A DNA stretch of 64,000 nt, from contig NZ_BBQM01000014.1 in the NCBI RefSeq assembly GCF_000876015.1, positions 1 to 64,000 of the forward strand. The letters run 5' to 3'. The notes under the pieces were generated by a model, which saw nothing but the letters and a program-made list of their open reading frames with translations, searched no databases and was not told the DNA's origin. A program made the position numbers and the translations under genes. Source of the DNA: Cupriavidus basilensis. GTDB taxonomy: Bacteria > Pseudomonadota > Gammaproteobacteria > Burkholderiales > Burkholderiaceae. This document shows positions 26,171-34,858 of this stretch, piece after piece. Numbering within the stretch: position 1 is the stretch's first letter; the number at the start of each line of letters is the position of its first letter.

Positions 26171-26874
26171 CGTGCGTCTGCGCTGGCGGTGCGCGTCACG
26201 ATGACCACCCACAGCGCGCGCGGGCCGTGCGCGCCGTAGGCCAGCGTCTGCTGGATGTCGGAGGTCTTGGACGGGCCGGACACCAGCACCAGGTTGGTCG
26301 GCATGCCGTCGCGCCAGCGCTCGGCGCGCGCGGCGGCGTGCAGGTCCGCGTGCAGGGTGTCGGCGTACACCAGCGCCACGTGCAGCGGCGGCACCAGCGA
26401 GACCGTGCGCGGCGTGCGCGCGTCCGGCGCCAGGATCAGCGTGCCGGTGGCGGCGATGCCGGAGCGCGCCACGGTGAAGCCGGCGTCCACGGTGTCGAAC
26501 AGTTCGGCCTTCCAGTCCTCGATGGGGCGGTCGTAGGCGAGCGCGGCCACGCCGGCGGGCAGCGCCTGCGCCAGCGCCGCGCCTTCCGCGCCGGCCGGGT
26601 CCAGCAGCAGGCGGCGCACGCCGGCGGCGGCGAGCCTGTGGGCCAGTTGCGCCGGCCAGGCGTCGCCGCTCGCGCACCAGACCTGCGTGTGCGCGGCGTC
26701 CAGCGCGGCCTGCATGGCCTGCGCCAGGCCGGCCGGCGTGGCCGGCGCGCGGCGGTTGTCGAAATGCGCGTCGATGCGCGCGTCCAGCGCGTCGACGGCG
26801 GCGGTGGTGGCGGCGGCCGGCGCGGCGGCGCGCAGGCGGCCCAGCATGCGCTCGCGTGCGGAGAGTGCGCTCAT
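26167..26874 (-). CDS. lutC: L-lactate utilisation protein LutC (LUD domain)
   Basis: A 235-aa LUD-domain protein ([47 protein letters not shown] ... [30 protein letters not shown]). It is a subunit of the LutABC lactate oxidation complex. The ATG at 26874 ([11 protein letters not shown]) overlaps the lutA stop by four bases, and its stop overlaps the lutB start. The gene order A-C-B differs from the A-B-C order of Bacillus lutABC and E. coli ykgEFG. Confidence 0.92.
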   Translation of the reverse strand: MSALSARERMLGRLRAAAPAAATTAAVDALDARIDAHFDNRRAPATPAGLAQAMQAALDAAHTQVWCASGDAWPAQLAHRLAAAGVRRLLLDPAGAEGAALAQALPAGVAALAYDRPIEDWKAELFDTVDAGFTVARSGIAATGTLILAPDARTPRTVSLVPPLHVALVYADTLHADLHAAARAERWRDGMPTNLVLVSGPSKTSDIQQTLAYGAHGPRALWVVIVTRTASADAR

Positions 26875-27662
26875 GCCGGCTCTCCGTTGCCGCCGGTGCG
26901 CCGCCACAGGAAGCTGGCCAGGTGCTCCACCGGCAGCGGCGCGCCCTGGTGCCGCGCGGCGTGGCCGATGTTGAGCAGGCAGCCGCAGTCAGCGGAGACC
27001 AGCCGGTCGCAGCCGGTGGCGCAGGCCGAGGCGATCTTGTCCTGCACCATCGCGCCGGAGATGTCGGGATGCTTGAGCGAGAAGGTGCCGCCGAAGCCGC
27101 AGCATTCGGATTCGCGCGCGTGCTCGGCGCGCGTCACGCCGGGCAGCGCGTCGACCAGGGCCACGCCGTGCTGGCGCGTGCCCATTTCGCGGCGCGCCGC
27201 GCACGAGGTGTGCAGCACCACGGTTTCGTCGGGCTGGGCGGACACGGTGGCGTCGAAGCGCACCTTCAGCACGTGCAGCAGGAATTCGCTCAGCTCGTAG
27301 ACGCGCTCGGCCAGCGCGCGTGCCTTGGGGCCGGCCACCGGGTCGTCGGCGAACAGCAGCGGCCAGTGGTGGCGCATCATGCCGGCGCACGAGCCGGAAG
27401 GCACGACGACCGGCCACGGCTCGGCGAACAGGTCGAGCTGCGCCAGCGCCACCTTGCGCGCCTGCTCCGGGTTGCCGCTGCTGTAGGCCGGCTGGCCGCA
27501 GCAGCTTTGCCCGCGCGGGAAATGCACGGTCAGGCCTTCGCGCTCGAGCAGGCGCACCGCGTCCAGGCCGGCTTGCGGCACGAACAGGTCGACCAGGCAG
27601 GTGGCGAACAGGTAGGCCTGCGCCGGGGCGGCGGCGGCGGGGGGATAGCGCCTTGGATTCAT
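26871..27662 (-). CDS. lutA: L-lactate utilisation protein LutA (CCG domains)
   Basis: A 263-aa protein with two cysteine-rich CCG domains, SCCGQPAYSSGN and ECCGFGGTFSLKHPD, plus VPSGSCAGM and SADCGCLLNIG. It matches LutA/YkgE and GlcF-like heterodisulfide-reductase-type subunits. First gene of lutA-lutC-lutB-lldP; translation is coupled to lutC by ATGA overlap. It is divergent from the FadR-type regulator at 27789, with a probable operator in between. Confidence 0.93.
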   Translation of the reverse strand: MNPRRYPPAAAAPAQAYLFATCLVDLFVPQAGLDAVRLLEREGLTVHFPRGQSCCGQPAYSSGNPEQARKVALAQLDLFAEPWPVVVPSGSCAGMMRHHWPLLFADDPVAGPKARALAERVYELSEFLLHVLKVRFDATVSAQPDETVVLHTSCAARREMGTRQHGVALVDALPGVTRAEHARESECCGFGGTFSLKHPDISGAMVQDKIASACATGCDRLVSADCGCLLNIGHAARHQGAPLPVEHLASFLWRRTGGNGEPA

Positions 27663-27748
27663 GTCTCGCTCCGTGGGGGGCGGTCGCCTGGCCATCAGGT
27701 CCGCCACTGTTTGGCGCATAATTCCGCGAGACGCGCCGCAGTTCAAAT

Positions 27749-27759
27749 TGGTTGGACCA
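27749..27759. promoter_or_regulatory. Probable FadR/LldR-type operator
   Basis: TGGTTGGACCA fits the TNGTNNNACNA consensus of FadR-subfamily GntR regulators, with four-base perfect symmetry. It lies in the 126-base spacer between lutA and the GntR gene, where it could repress both. A near match, TGGTCCGACCT, is found at 28540-28550 just after the regulator gene. Confidence 0.55.
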
Positions 27760-27788
27760 GCGACGGACGGGATGACACGGGGACGAGG

Positions 27789-28520
27789 ATGGCGGGGGGC
27801 ATGCAGGCGCGCGGGCGCGTGGAACAGGTCATGCGGAAAATGGAGACGGCGCTGCTCGACGGCACCTGGCCGGCCGGCACCCGGCTGCCCGCCGAACGGC
27901 TGCTCGCCGCGCAATACGGCGTGGCCCGCAACACCATCCGCGAGGCCATCCAGCGCCTCGGCGCGCGCGGCCTGCTGCAGAGCCGCCGCGGCGCCGGCGT
28001 GTTCGTCACCGAGCAGCTGCGCGCGGGCATCGCCTCGCCGTGGCGGCAACTGGTGGCCGACCACCCGGTGCTGCGCGACGACATCCTGGAGTTTCGCCGC
28101 GTGCTCGAAGGCGCCACCGCCTACTTCGCCGCGCTGCGCGCCGATCCGGCCGACCTCAAGCGCATCCGCGCGCTGCTGCGCGCGCTGGAGACCTCGCGCG
28201 AGCGGGACGACAAGGCCGCCGAGGCCGAGGCCGACGCGAAGCTGCACGAAGCCATCGCCCAGGCCTCGCACAACACCATGTTCCTGCACCTGCACACCAG
28301 CGTGATCGGCATGCTGCGCGAACACATCACCATCAACGGCACCGGCCTGCGCGTGCAGGACGAGGGCGCCTCGGCGCTATTGCTGCTGCAGCACCGCACG
28401 CTGTGCGAAGCCATCCTCGCGCGCCGCCCGGAGGAGGCGCGCACGGCCATGCAGACGCATATCGATTTCGTGCGCAGCCGGGTGGAGGTGGAAGCGGAAG
28501 GCGGGCCGGCGGGGCCTTGA
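27789..28520 (+). CDS. GntR-family (FadR subfamily) regulator of lactate utilisation
   Basis: A 243-aa protein with an N-terminal GntR winged HTH (KMETALLDGTWPAGTRLPAERLLAAQYGVARNTIREAIQRLGARGLLQSRRGAGVFV) and an all-helical FCD ligand domain (about 95-230, with metal-site-like Asp/His residues in DDILEFRRVLEG, ADAKLHEAIAQASHN and HRTLCEAI). LldR, PdhR and LutR belong to this subfamily. Its divergent position beside lutA makes L-lactate the likely effector. The start could be 27789 or 27801. Confidence 0.88.
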   Translation: MAGGMQARGRVEQVMRKMETALLDGTWPAGTRLPAERLLAAQYGVARNTIREAIQRLGARGLLQSRRGAGVFVTEQLRAGIASPWRQLVADHPVLRDDILEFRRVLEGATAYFAALRADPADLKRIRALLRALETSRERDDKAAEAEADAKLHEAIAQASHNTMFLHLHTSVIGMLREHITINGTGLRVQDEGASALLLLQHRTLCEAILARRPEEARTAMQTHIDFVRSRVEVEAEGGPAGP

Positions 28521-28564
28521 CCGGCGCCGGCGGCCGGATTGGTCCGACCTGGCGCGCGCCGGCC

Positions 28565-29602
28565 TCAGATCAGCTCTTTCGCCGCCAGTTCGCGCTTGAG
28601 ATAGGCATAGAAGATCGGTCCGGCGATCACGCCGGCGATGCCGTAGACCGACTCCATCAGCAGCATCACCGTCAGCAGCTCCCACGCGGCGGCGTTGATG
28701 CGCGCGCCGATGATGCGCGCGTTGAGGAAGTATTCGAGCTTGTGGATCACCACCAGGTAGACCAGCGAGGCGACCGCGATCGGCAGCGAGATCGACAGCG
28801 ACGCCACCACGATGCCCGCGTTCGAGATCAGGTTGCCCAGCACCGGCAGCAGCCCCACCAGGAAGGTCAGCGCCACCAGCGTCTTGGTCAGCGGCAGGTG
28901 CACGCCGCACAGCGGCAGCACCACCAGCAGGTAGATCGCGGTCAGCACGGTGTTGATCAGCGAGATCTTGATCTGGGCGAAGATGAACTGCGCGAAGGCC
29001 CGCTGCAGGTTGCGCGCGCGCTCCACCAGCGCGGCGGCCAGCGGCCTGCGGTTGGGCTTGGCGATGGCGCGGTACAGCGCCACCATCGCGCCGATCACCA
29101 GTCCGATCAGGATATGCGCCAGCGTGCGCAGCACCTCCGCGCCGAACTTCTGCGCCATCTGCGCGTGCTCGCGCAGCCACGCGATCAGCGCGTTGGCCAG
29201 CTCGTCCACGCCGCGCGGCAGCGCGTCGCTGACCCAGCCCGGCAACTGCGCGCGCGATTTGTCGATGATGTCGGCGGAGCGGATCAGCAGCGTGTCCAGC
29301 CGGTTGCCGTCGCCGCCGACGAAGCGGATCAGCGCCCAGCCGCCGAGCGTCAGCACCAGCAGCGTGATGGCGGACAGCAGCGCCACGGCCAGTGCGTCAT
29401 GCTTCTGGTGCAGGCCGGCGAGCCTCGGCGCCAGCACGTCCACCAGCGAATACAGCAGCAGCCCGGCCAGCAGCGCCGCGACCAGGTTGGCCTGCATCAC
29501 CACCCACAGGGCCAGGGCGGTGAGGACGTAGGCGGCCAGGCCGACGTTGAACCACGCTGCCTCCGGCAAGCGGGGCAGGCGTGGCGGATCGGGTTGATTC
29601 AT
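28565..29602 (-). CDS. AI-2E family (YdiK/TqsA-type) membrane transporter
   Basis: A 345-aa inner-membrane protein with about eight transmembrane segments. It has the AI-2E transporter pattern: a central amphipathic region and a C-terminal KTLVALTFLVGLLPVLGNLISNAGIVVASLSI ... HKLEYFLNARIIGARINAAAWELLTVMLLMESVYGIAGVIAGPIFYAYLKREL. Members export autoinducer-2 or exchange Na+/H+; the role here is unknown. It is convergent with the GntR gene (about 45 bases apart). The 250 bases between it and the AraC gene hold a purine-rich stretch with a doubled GGGCAGGAAGC motif (about 29788-29810) and no gene. Confidence 0.82.
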   Translation of the reverse strand: MNQPDPPRLPRLPEAAWFNVGLAAYVLTALALWVVMQANLVAALLAGLLLYSLVDVLAPRLAGLHQKHDALAVALLSAITLLVLTLGGWALIRFVGGDGNRLDTLLIRSADIIDKSRAQLPGWVSDALPRGVDELANALIAWLREHAQMAQKFGAEVLRTLAHILIGLVIGAMVALYRAIAKPNRRPLAAALVERARNLQRAFAQFIFAQIKISLINTVLTAIYLLVVLPLCGVHLPLTKTLVALTFLVGLLPVLGNLISNAGIVVASLSISLPIAVASLVYLVVIHKLEYFLNARIIGARINAAAWELLTVMLLMESVYGIAGVIAGPIFYAYLKRELAAKELI

Positions 29603-29852
29603 CGAGACTCCTGCATGGACGGCCGCCCCACGCTGGCGGCCGGCATCTGTGGATGGTACGGCGCTCGATTGTCGGTCCCGCAGGCGGCTAAGGCAAGCGC
29701 GCCCGCGCGCGCAAAGGCGGGCGCGGCGGCGGGCCGGGCAATTTCCGGGGCAGCGGCGCGGCGGGAAGATGCAGGAGGAGGTGGGAAGAGGGCAGGAAGC
29801 GGGCAGGAAGCGGCGGGGGAAGGGCGCCGGGGAGCGGCCGGCGGGCGCGGGC

Positions 29853-30875
29853 CTAGTTCGCGCCGCCGCGCAGCGCCGCCGAAGGCAGCTCGCCGAACAT
29901 GCGGCGGTAGTCCTGGGCGAACTGCGAGAGATGGTGGAAGCCCCAGGCCGCGGCCACGTCGGAGACGGTGCGCTGTCCGGCGCCGGCGCGCAGGTCGCGG
30001 CGCACGCCGTTCAGGCGCAGCGCGCGCAGGTAGGCCGCCGGCGACATGCCGGCCACGTCCTCGAAGCAGTATTGCAGCGCGCGGCGGCTCAGGTGGAAGT
30101 GCCGGCACAGGTCGGGCACGGCGATGGGGTCCGCGGCGTGGGCCAGCAGGTAGTCGCGGATGCGCTGCACGGTGCGCTGGCGGTTGATGTGCGTGATGGT
30201 GGGGCGCGCGGCGCTGTCGTTCGCGGCCATCAGCAGGGTGACGAGGCTGCCCAGCAGGCGCTCCTGCAGGTCGCCGCAGGCCTGGGCGGCCTCGCTGGCG
30301 TCGGCGGTGGCGAGGCCGTCCGGCGGGGCGTGGCGCGCGGCCTCGGACAGGATCTCCAGCAGCGCGCGGCACAGCCGGGCGCGCGCCCACGGCTGCACCG
30401 ACAGCACCGCGCGCTGGCCGAGCACGCTGGCGGGGTCGCGGTGTTCCACCTCGTCCATGTAGCGCGCCAGTTCCTCGGCCCGCACCACGATGCCGAAGAT
30501 GCCGAAATCCTCGGGCGTGCGCAGCTCGAATTCCGTGCCGCCGGGCCGCACCGCGATGTCGGTATGCGCGATGGCGGTGCCGCCCACGGTGGCCGGCGCC
30601 TGCGCGGAGGGCAGCGGCACGCCGAACCAGATCGCATCGGGCCAGGCCATGCAGGACTGGCGCAGGCTGCGGTTGGTGCGCTCGACGAACACCTGCGCAT
30701 GCGGCAGCCACAGTTCGCGCACCTCGCCGGCGAAGGCGCCCGGCGATAGCTGGTCGTAGGTCTGGTTCCAGCGCGACAGGTTGGCGGCGTGCTCGTCGGC
30801 GTCGCGCGCGGCGGTGACGCGGAAGGTGGCGAGGGCTGCGGGCGGGATATCGCGGGTGGCGCGGGTGGTGTTCAT
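29853..30875 (-). CDS. AraC-family transcriptional regulator
   Basis: A 340-aa protein with an N-terminal AraC-binding-like domain (FAGEVRELWLPHAQVFVERTNRSLRQSC ... FGVPLP) and a C-terminal double HTH (RIRDYLLAHAADPIAVPDLCRHFHLSRRALQYCFEDVAGMSPAAYLRALRLNGVRRDL ... TVSDVAAAWGFHHLSQFAQDYRRMFGELPS). I place the start at the ATG at 30875 (MNTTRATRDIP); the longer frame upstream is not protein-like. It is divergent from the ethanolamine permease gene, so it is the probable activator of the ethanolamine genes (an EutR-like role, inferred from position). Confidence 0.85.
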   Translation of the reverse strand: MNTTRATRDIPPAALATFRVTAARDADEHAANLSRWNQTYDQLSPGAFAGEVRELWLPHAQVFVERTNRSLRQSCMAWPDAIWFGVPLPSAQAPATVGGTAIAHTDIAVRPGGTEFELRTPEDFGIFGIVVRAEELARYMDEVEHRDPASVLGQRAVLSVQPWARARLCRALLEILSEAARHAPPDGLATADASEAAQACGDLQERLLGSLVTLLMAANDSAARPTITHINRQRTVQRIRDYLLAHAADPIAVPDLCRHFHLSRRALQYCFEDVAGMSPAAYLRALRLNGVRRDLRAGAGQRTVSDVAAAWGFHHLSQFAQDYRRMFGELPSAALRGGAN

Positions 30876-31097
30876 GGCGAAGATTTGGGTACGCAGGACG
30901 ATCCTGAACGTTGCAAGTTCCATTCCACCGGGGGTGCCGCGCCTGCCGGCCGCCGCATGCCACATCCGCGATGGTGCCGATTCGCAATGGTGCCGATTTT
31001 CGATAACGCTGCCCGCGCGCTTTTGGCGATGATGCCGGAAACGCCGCGGCCGGGGCAACGATCCGTCGCCGGCACACCGTCCGGAGAAACCCTAGCC

Positions 31098-32537
31098 ATG
31101 TCCAGCCAGCCCCCGCATCCGCCGTCCCCGGCCAGCCCCTCGCACCCGGCCGGCGGCGGCACGCTCACCCGGACGCTCGGCACCGTGCAGCTGTGGGGCA
31201 TCGCCGTGGGGCTGGTGATCTCGGGCGAATACTTCGGCTGGAGCTTCGGCTGGGCCAGCGCCGGCACGCTGGGCTTCATGGTCACGGCGCTGGCGGTGGC
31301 CACCATGTACGCCACCTTCATCTTCAGCTTCACCGAGCTGACCACCAGCATCCCGCACGCGGGCGGGCCGTTCGCCTATGCCTACCGCGCATTCGGCCCC
31401 GGCGCCGGCTACCTCGCCGGGCTGGCCACGCTGATCGAGTTCGTGTTCGCGCCGCCGGCCATCGCGCTGGCCATCGGCGCCTACCTCAATGTGCAGTTCC
31501 CGGGGCTCGATCCCAAGCATGCCGCGGTCGGCGCCTATATTGTGTTCATGGGCCTCAACATCATCGGCGTGCGCATTGCCGCCACCTTCGAGCTGGTGGT
31601 GACGCTGTTCGCCATCTTCGAGCTGCTGGTCTTCATGGGCGTGGTGGCGCCGGGCTTCTCGGTGGCCAATTTCGCCCGCGGCGGCTGGGCCGGGCAGGAC
31701 GGCTTCTCGCTGGCGGCGGTGCCCGGCATGTTCGCCGCGATCCCGTTCGCGATCTGGTTCTTCCTCGCCATCGAGGGCGTGGCGATGGCGGCGGAAGAGG
31801 CGCGCGACCCGCGCCGCTCGATCCCGATCGCCTACACCACCGGCATCCTCACGCTGCTGGCGCTGGCCGTGGGCGTGATGGTGTTCGCCGGCGGCGCCGG
31901 CGACTGGACCCGGCTGGCCAACATCAACGACCCGCTGCCGCAGGCCATGAAGATGATCGTGGGCGAGCACTCGGGCTGGCTGCACATGCTGGTGTGGCTG
32001 GGCCTGTTCGGGCTGGTGGCGTCGTTCCACGGCATCATCCTGGGCTACTCGCGGCAGATCTTCGCGCTGGCGCGCGCCGGCTTCCTGCCGGGCTGGCTGG
32101 CGCGCGTGCACCCGCGCTTCGCCACGCCGCACCGCGCCGTGCTGGCCGGCGGCGTGGTGGGCATCCTCGCCATCTACAGCGACGGCCTGATCGTCATCGG
32201 CGGCCAGCCGCTGACCGCCAACATCGTCACCATGTCGGTGTTCGGCGCGCTCACCATGTACCTGTTCAGCATGGCCAGCCTGTTCCGCCTGCGCCGCAGC
32301 GCGCCGGACATGGCGCGGCCCTGGCGCACGCCGTGCTATCCGGTCTTCCCGCTCGTCGCGCTGGCCGGCGCGCTGGTCTCGCTCGGCGCGATGGTCTGGT
32401 TCAACCCGCTGATCGCGCTGCTGTATGCCGGCGTGCTGGCCGTGGGCTACGCGCACTACCACTGGCGCGCGCGCCACCAGGTGGCGCACGGCGACCTCGC
32501 CGGCGGCGCGCCCGCGCAGGTGCCCGCCGCGGACTGA
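31098..32537 (+). CDS. eat: Ethanolamine permease (APC superfamily)
   Basis: A 479-aa inner-membrane permease with about 12 helices. Features: GTVQLWGIAVGLVISGEYFGWSFGWASAGTLGFM, PHAGGPFAYAYRAFGPGAGYLAGL, FFLAIEGVAMAAEEARDPRRSIPIAY, and SFHGIILGYSRQIFALARAGFLP, which together are characteristic of Eat-type ethanolamine transporters. It is followed nine bases later by eutB and eutC, so import and cleavage are co-expressed. The first 20 residues are Pro/Ser-rich. A 222-base spacer, without a recognised motif, separates it from the AraC gene. Confidence 0.9.
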   Translation: MSSQPPHPPSPASPSHPAGGGTLTRTLGTVQLWGIAVGLVISGEYFGWSFGWASAGTLGFMVTALAVATMYATFIFSFTELTTSIPHAGGPFAYAYRAFGPGAGYLAGLATLIEFVFAPPAIALAIGAYLNVQFPGLDPKHAAVGAYIVFMGLNIIGVRIAATFELVVTLFAIFELLVFMGVVAPGFSVANFARGGWAGQDGFSLAAVPGMFAAIPFAIWFFLAIEGVAMAAEEARDPRRSIPIAYTTGILTLLALAVGVMVFAGGAGDWTRLANINDPLPQAMKMIVGEHSGWLHMLVWLGLFGLVASFHGIILGYSRQIFALARAGFLPGWLARVHPRFATPHRAVLAGGVVGILAIYSDGLIVIGGQPLTANIVTMSVFGALTMYLFSMASLFRLRRSAPDMARPWRTPCYPVFPLVALAGALVSLGAMVWFNPLIALLYAGVLAVGYAHYHWRARHQVAHGDLAGGAPAQVPAAD

Positions 32538-32546
32538 GATACCGTC

Positions 32547-33929
32547 ATGGCCTTCACCCACACCGTCGGCGCGCGCCGCCACCTGTTCGCCGACCTCAAG
32601 ACGCTGCTGGCCAAGGCCAGCCCGGCGCGCTCGGGCGACTGCCTGGCCGGCGTGGCCGCCGCCAGCGAGGAGGAGCGCATGGCCGCGCGCATGGCGCTGG
32701 CCGAGGTGCCGCTCGCGCATTTCCTGCGCGAAGCGCTGGTGCCGTATGAGGACGACGAGGTCACGCGCCTGATCCTCGACCGGCACGACCGCGAGGCCTT
32801 CCGCGAGATCGCCGCGCTGACCGTGGGTGACTTCCGCAACTGGCTGCTGCTGCACGAGACCGACAGCGCCACCCTGGCGCGCGTGGCGCCCGGCATCACG
32901 CCAGAGATGGCGGCGGCGGCGAGCAAGCTCATGCGCAACCAGGACCTGGTGGCGGTGGCGCGCAAGTGTCGCGTGGTCACGCGCTTTCGCAACACCATCG
33001 GCCTGCCCGGCCGGCTCTCGGTGCGGCTGCAGCCCAACCACCCGACCGACGATCCCAAGGGCATCGCCGCCTCGATGATCGACGGCCTGCTGTACGGCTG
33101 CGGCGACGCCACCATCGGCATCAACCCGGCCACCGACAACCTCGGCGCCATCGTCACGCTGCTGCGCCTGATCGACGACCTGCGCTGCCGCTACGACGTG
33201 CCCACGCAGTCGTGCGTGCTGACCCACGTCACCAACACCGTGCGCGCCATCGAGCAGGGCGCGCCGGTGGACCTGGTGTTCCAGTCGGTGGCCGGCAGCG
33301 AGCGCGCCAACGCCGGCTTCGGCATCGGCCTGGCGCTGCTGGCCGAGGCGCACGACGCGGCGCAGAGCCTGGCGCGCGGCACCGTGGGCAACAACGTGAT
33401 GTATTTCGAGACCGGGCAGGGCAGCGCGCTGTCCGCCAACGCGCACCACGGCGTGGACCAGCAGACGATGGAGGCGCGCGCCTACGCGGTGGCGCGCGAG
33501 TTCTCGCCGCTGCTGGTCAACACCGTGGTGGGCTTCATCGGCCCCGAGTACCTGTACGACGGCAAGCAGATCATCCGCGCCGGGCTGGAAGACCATTTCT
33601 GCGGCAAGCTGCTGGGCGTGCCGATGGGCTGCGACGTCTGCTACACCAACCACGCCGAGGCCGACCAGGACGACATGGACACGCTGCTGACGCTGTTCGG
33701 CGTGGCCGGCATCAACTTCATCATGGGCGTGCCCGGCGCCGACGACATCATGCTGAACTACCAGAGCACCTCGTTCCACGACGCGCTCTACCTGCGCGAC
33801 ACGCTCGGCCTGCGGCCCGCGCCGGAGTTCGAGGACTGGCTGCGGCGCATGGGCATCCTCGGCGACGACGGCCGCCTGCTGGAGCCGGGCGAGCGGCAGC
33901 CGCTGCTGCAGCTGGCGCACGGACTGTGA
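32547..33929 (+). CDS. eutB: Ethanolamine ammonia-lyase large subunit
   Basis: A 460-aa adenosylcobalamin-dependent lyase subunit converting ethanolamine to acetaldehyde and ammonia. Recognisable family segments are CRVVTRFRNTIGLPGRLSVRLQPNHPTDDPKGIAASMIDGLLYGCGDATIGINPATDN, NAHHGVDQQTMEARAYAVAREFSPLLVNTVVGFIGPEYLYDGKQIIRAGLEDHFCGKLLGVPMGCDVCYTNHAEADQDDMD, and GVPGADDIMLNYQSTSFHD. It has normal length and is followed by eutC ten bases later. No reactivase (eutA) or carboxysome-like shell gene is nearby. Confidence 0.96.
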   Translation: MAFTHTVGARRHLFADLKTLLAKASPARSGDCLAGVAAASEEERMAARMALAEVPLAHFLREALVPYEDDEVTRLILDRHDREAFREIAALTVGDFRNWLLLHETDSATLARVAPGITPEMAAAASKLMRNQDLVAVARKCRVVTRFRNTIGLPGRLSVRLQPNHPTDDPKGIAASMIDGLLYGCGDATIGINPATDNLGAIVTLLRLIDDLRCRYDVPTQSCVLTHVTNTVRAIEQGAPVDLVFQSVAGSERANAGFGIGLALLAEAHDAAQSLARGTVGNNVMYFETGQGSALSANAHHGVDQQTMEARAYAVAREFSPLLVNTVVGFIGPEYLYDGKQIIRAGLEDHFCGKLLGVPMGCDVCYTNHAEADQDDMDTLLTLFGVAGINFIMGVPGADDIMLNYQSTSFHDALYLRDTLGLRPAPEFEDWLRRMGILGDDGRLLEPGERQPLLQLAHGL

Positions 33930-33939
33930 GCCGCCCGCC

Positions 33940-34764
33940 ATGTCCCGCAAGCTGACCCAGCCCAACCCGTGGCAGCGCCTGCGCCAGTTCACCGCGGCGC
34001 GCATCGCGCTGGGCCGCGCCGGCAACAGCCAGACCACCGAGACCGTGCTCGCCTTCGGCCTGGCCCACGCGCAGGCGCGCGACGCCGTGCACCTGCCGCT
34101 GGCGCGCGCCGACATCGAGCAGGCGCTGGCCGCGGCCGGCTTCGCCAGCGTGCCCGCGCACAGCGCCGCGGCGGACCGCCAGCACTACCTGCGCCGGCCC
34201 GACCTGGGCCGCCGCCTCGACGACGACAGCCGCGCGCGGCTGGCGCAGGCGCGCCCCGTCGAGGCGCCCGACGTGGTGTTCGTGATCGCCGACGGCCTCT
34301 CCGCGCTGGCCGCCGGGCGCCACGGCGTGCCGCTGCTGCTGGCCGCGCGCGCGCGCCTGCCGGGCTGGTCCATCGGTCCGGTGGTGGTGGCCGAGCAGGC
34401 GCGCGTGGCGCTCGGCGACGAGGCCGGCCACCTGCTCGGCGCGCGCCAGGTGGTGATGCTGATCGGCGAGCGGCCGGGGCTGAGCTCGCCGGACAGCCTC
34501 GGCATCTATCTCACCCACGCGCCGCGCCCGGGCCGCAGCGACGCCGAGCGCAACTGCATCTCCAACGTGCGTCCCGAAGGGCTGCCCTACGCGCAGGCGG
34601 CGGACAAGCTCGCCTTCCTGCTGCGCGGCGCGCTGGCGCTCGGGCGCAGCGGCGTGGACCTGAAGGACGACAGCGGCGAGGTTGCGCTGCCGCCCTCTCC
34701 GCCAGACATCGCGCCGGACATCGCGCCAGACGCCGCGCCGGACGCCTTGCCCGCATCCGAGTGA
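33940..34764 (+). CDS. eutC: Ethanolamine ammonia-lyase small subunit
   Basis: A 274-aa B12-binding partner of EutB, with FTAARIALGRAGNSQTTETVLAFGLAHAQARDAVH, VIADGLSALAAGRHGVPLL, LIGERPGLSSPDSLGIYLTHAPRPGRSDAERNCISNVRPEGLPYAQAADKL. After the conserved core it carries a 20-residue acidic, Pro-rich tail with repeated PDIAPD units encoded by a 12-base repeat. That tail is not part of the family fold. Last gene of the ethanolamine unit; a GC-rich imperfect hairpin follows near 34779-34806. Confidence 0.94.
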   Translation: MSRKLTQPNPWQRLRQFTAARIALGRAGNSQTTETVLAFGLAHAQARDAVHLPLARADIEQALAAAGFASVPAHSAAADRQHYLRRPDLGRRLDDDSRARLAQARPVEAPDVVFVIADGLSALAAGRHGVPLLLAARARLPGWSIGPVVVAEQARVALGDEAGHLLGARQVVMLIGERPGLSSPDSLGIYLTHAPRPGRSDAERNCISNVRPEGLPYAQAADKLAFLLRGALALGRSGVDLKDDSGEVALPPSPPDIAPDIAPDAAPDALPASE

Positions 34765-34858
34765 ACCCCCGCCCGACCAAGCCGCCGGCTCCGGCCGGCC
34801 GGCTTCGTGACGCCTTTTTTCCCGCTGCACCCACGACAACGAAAACGAGGAAATCGCC

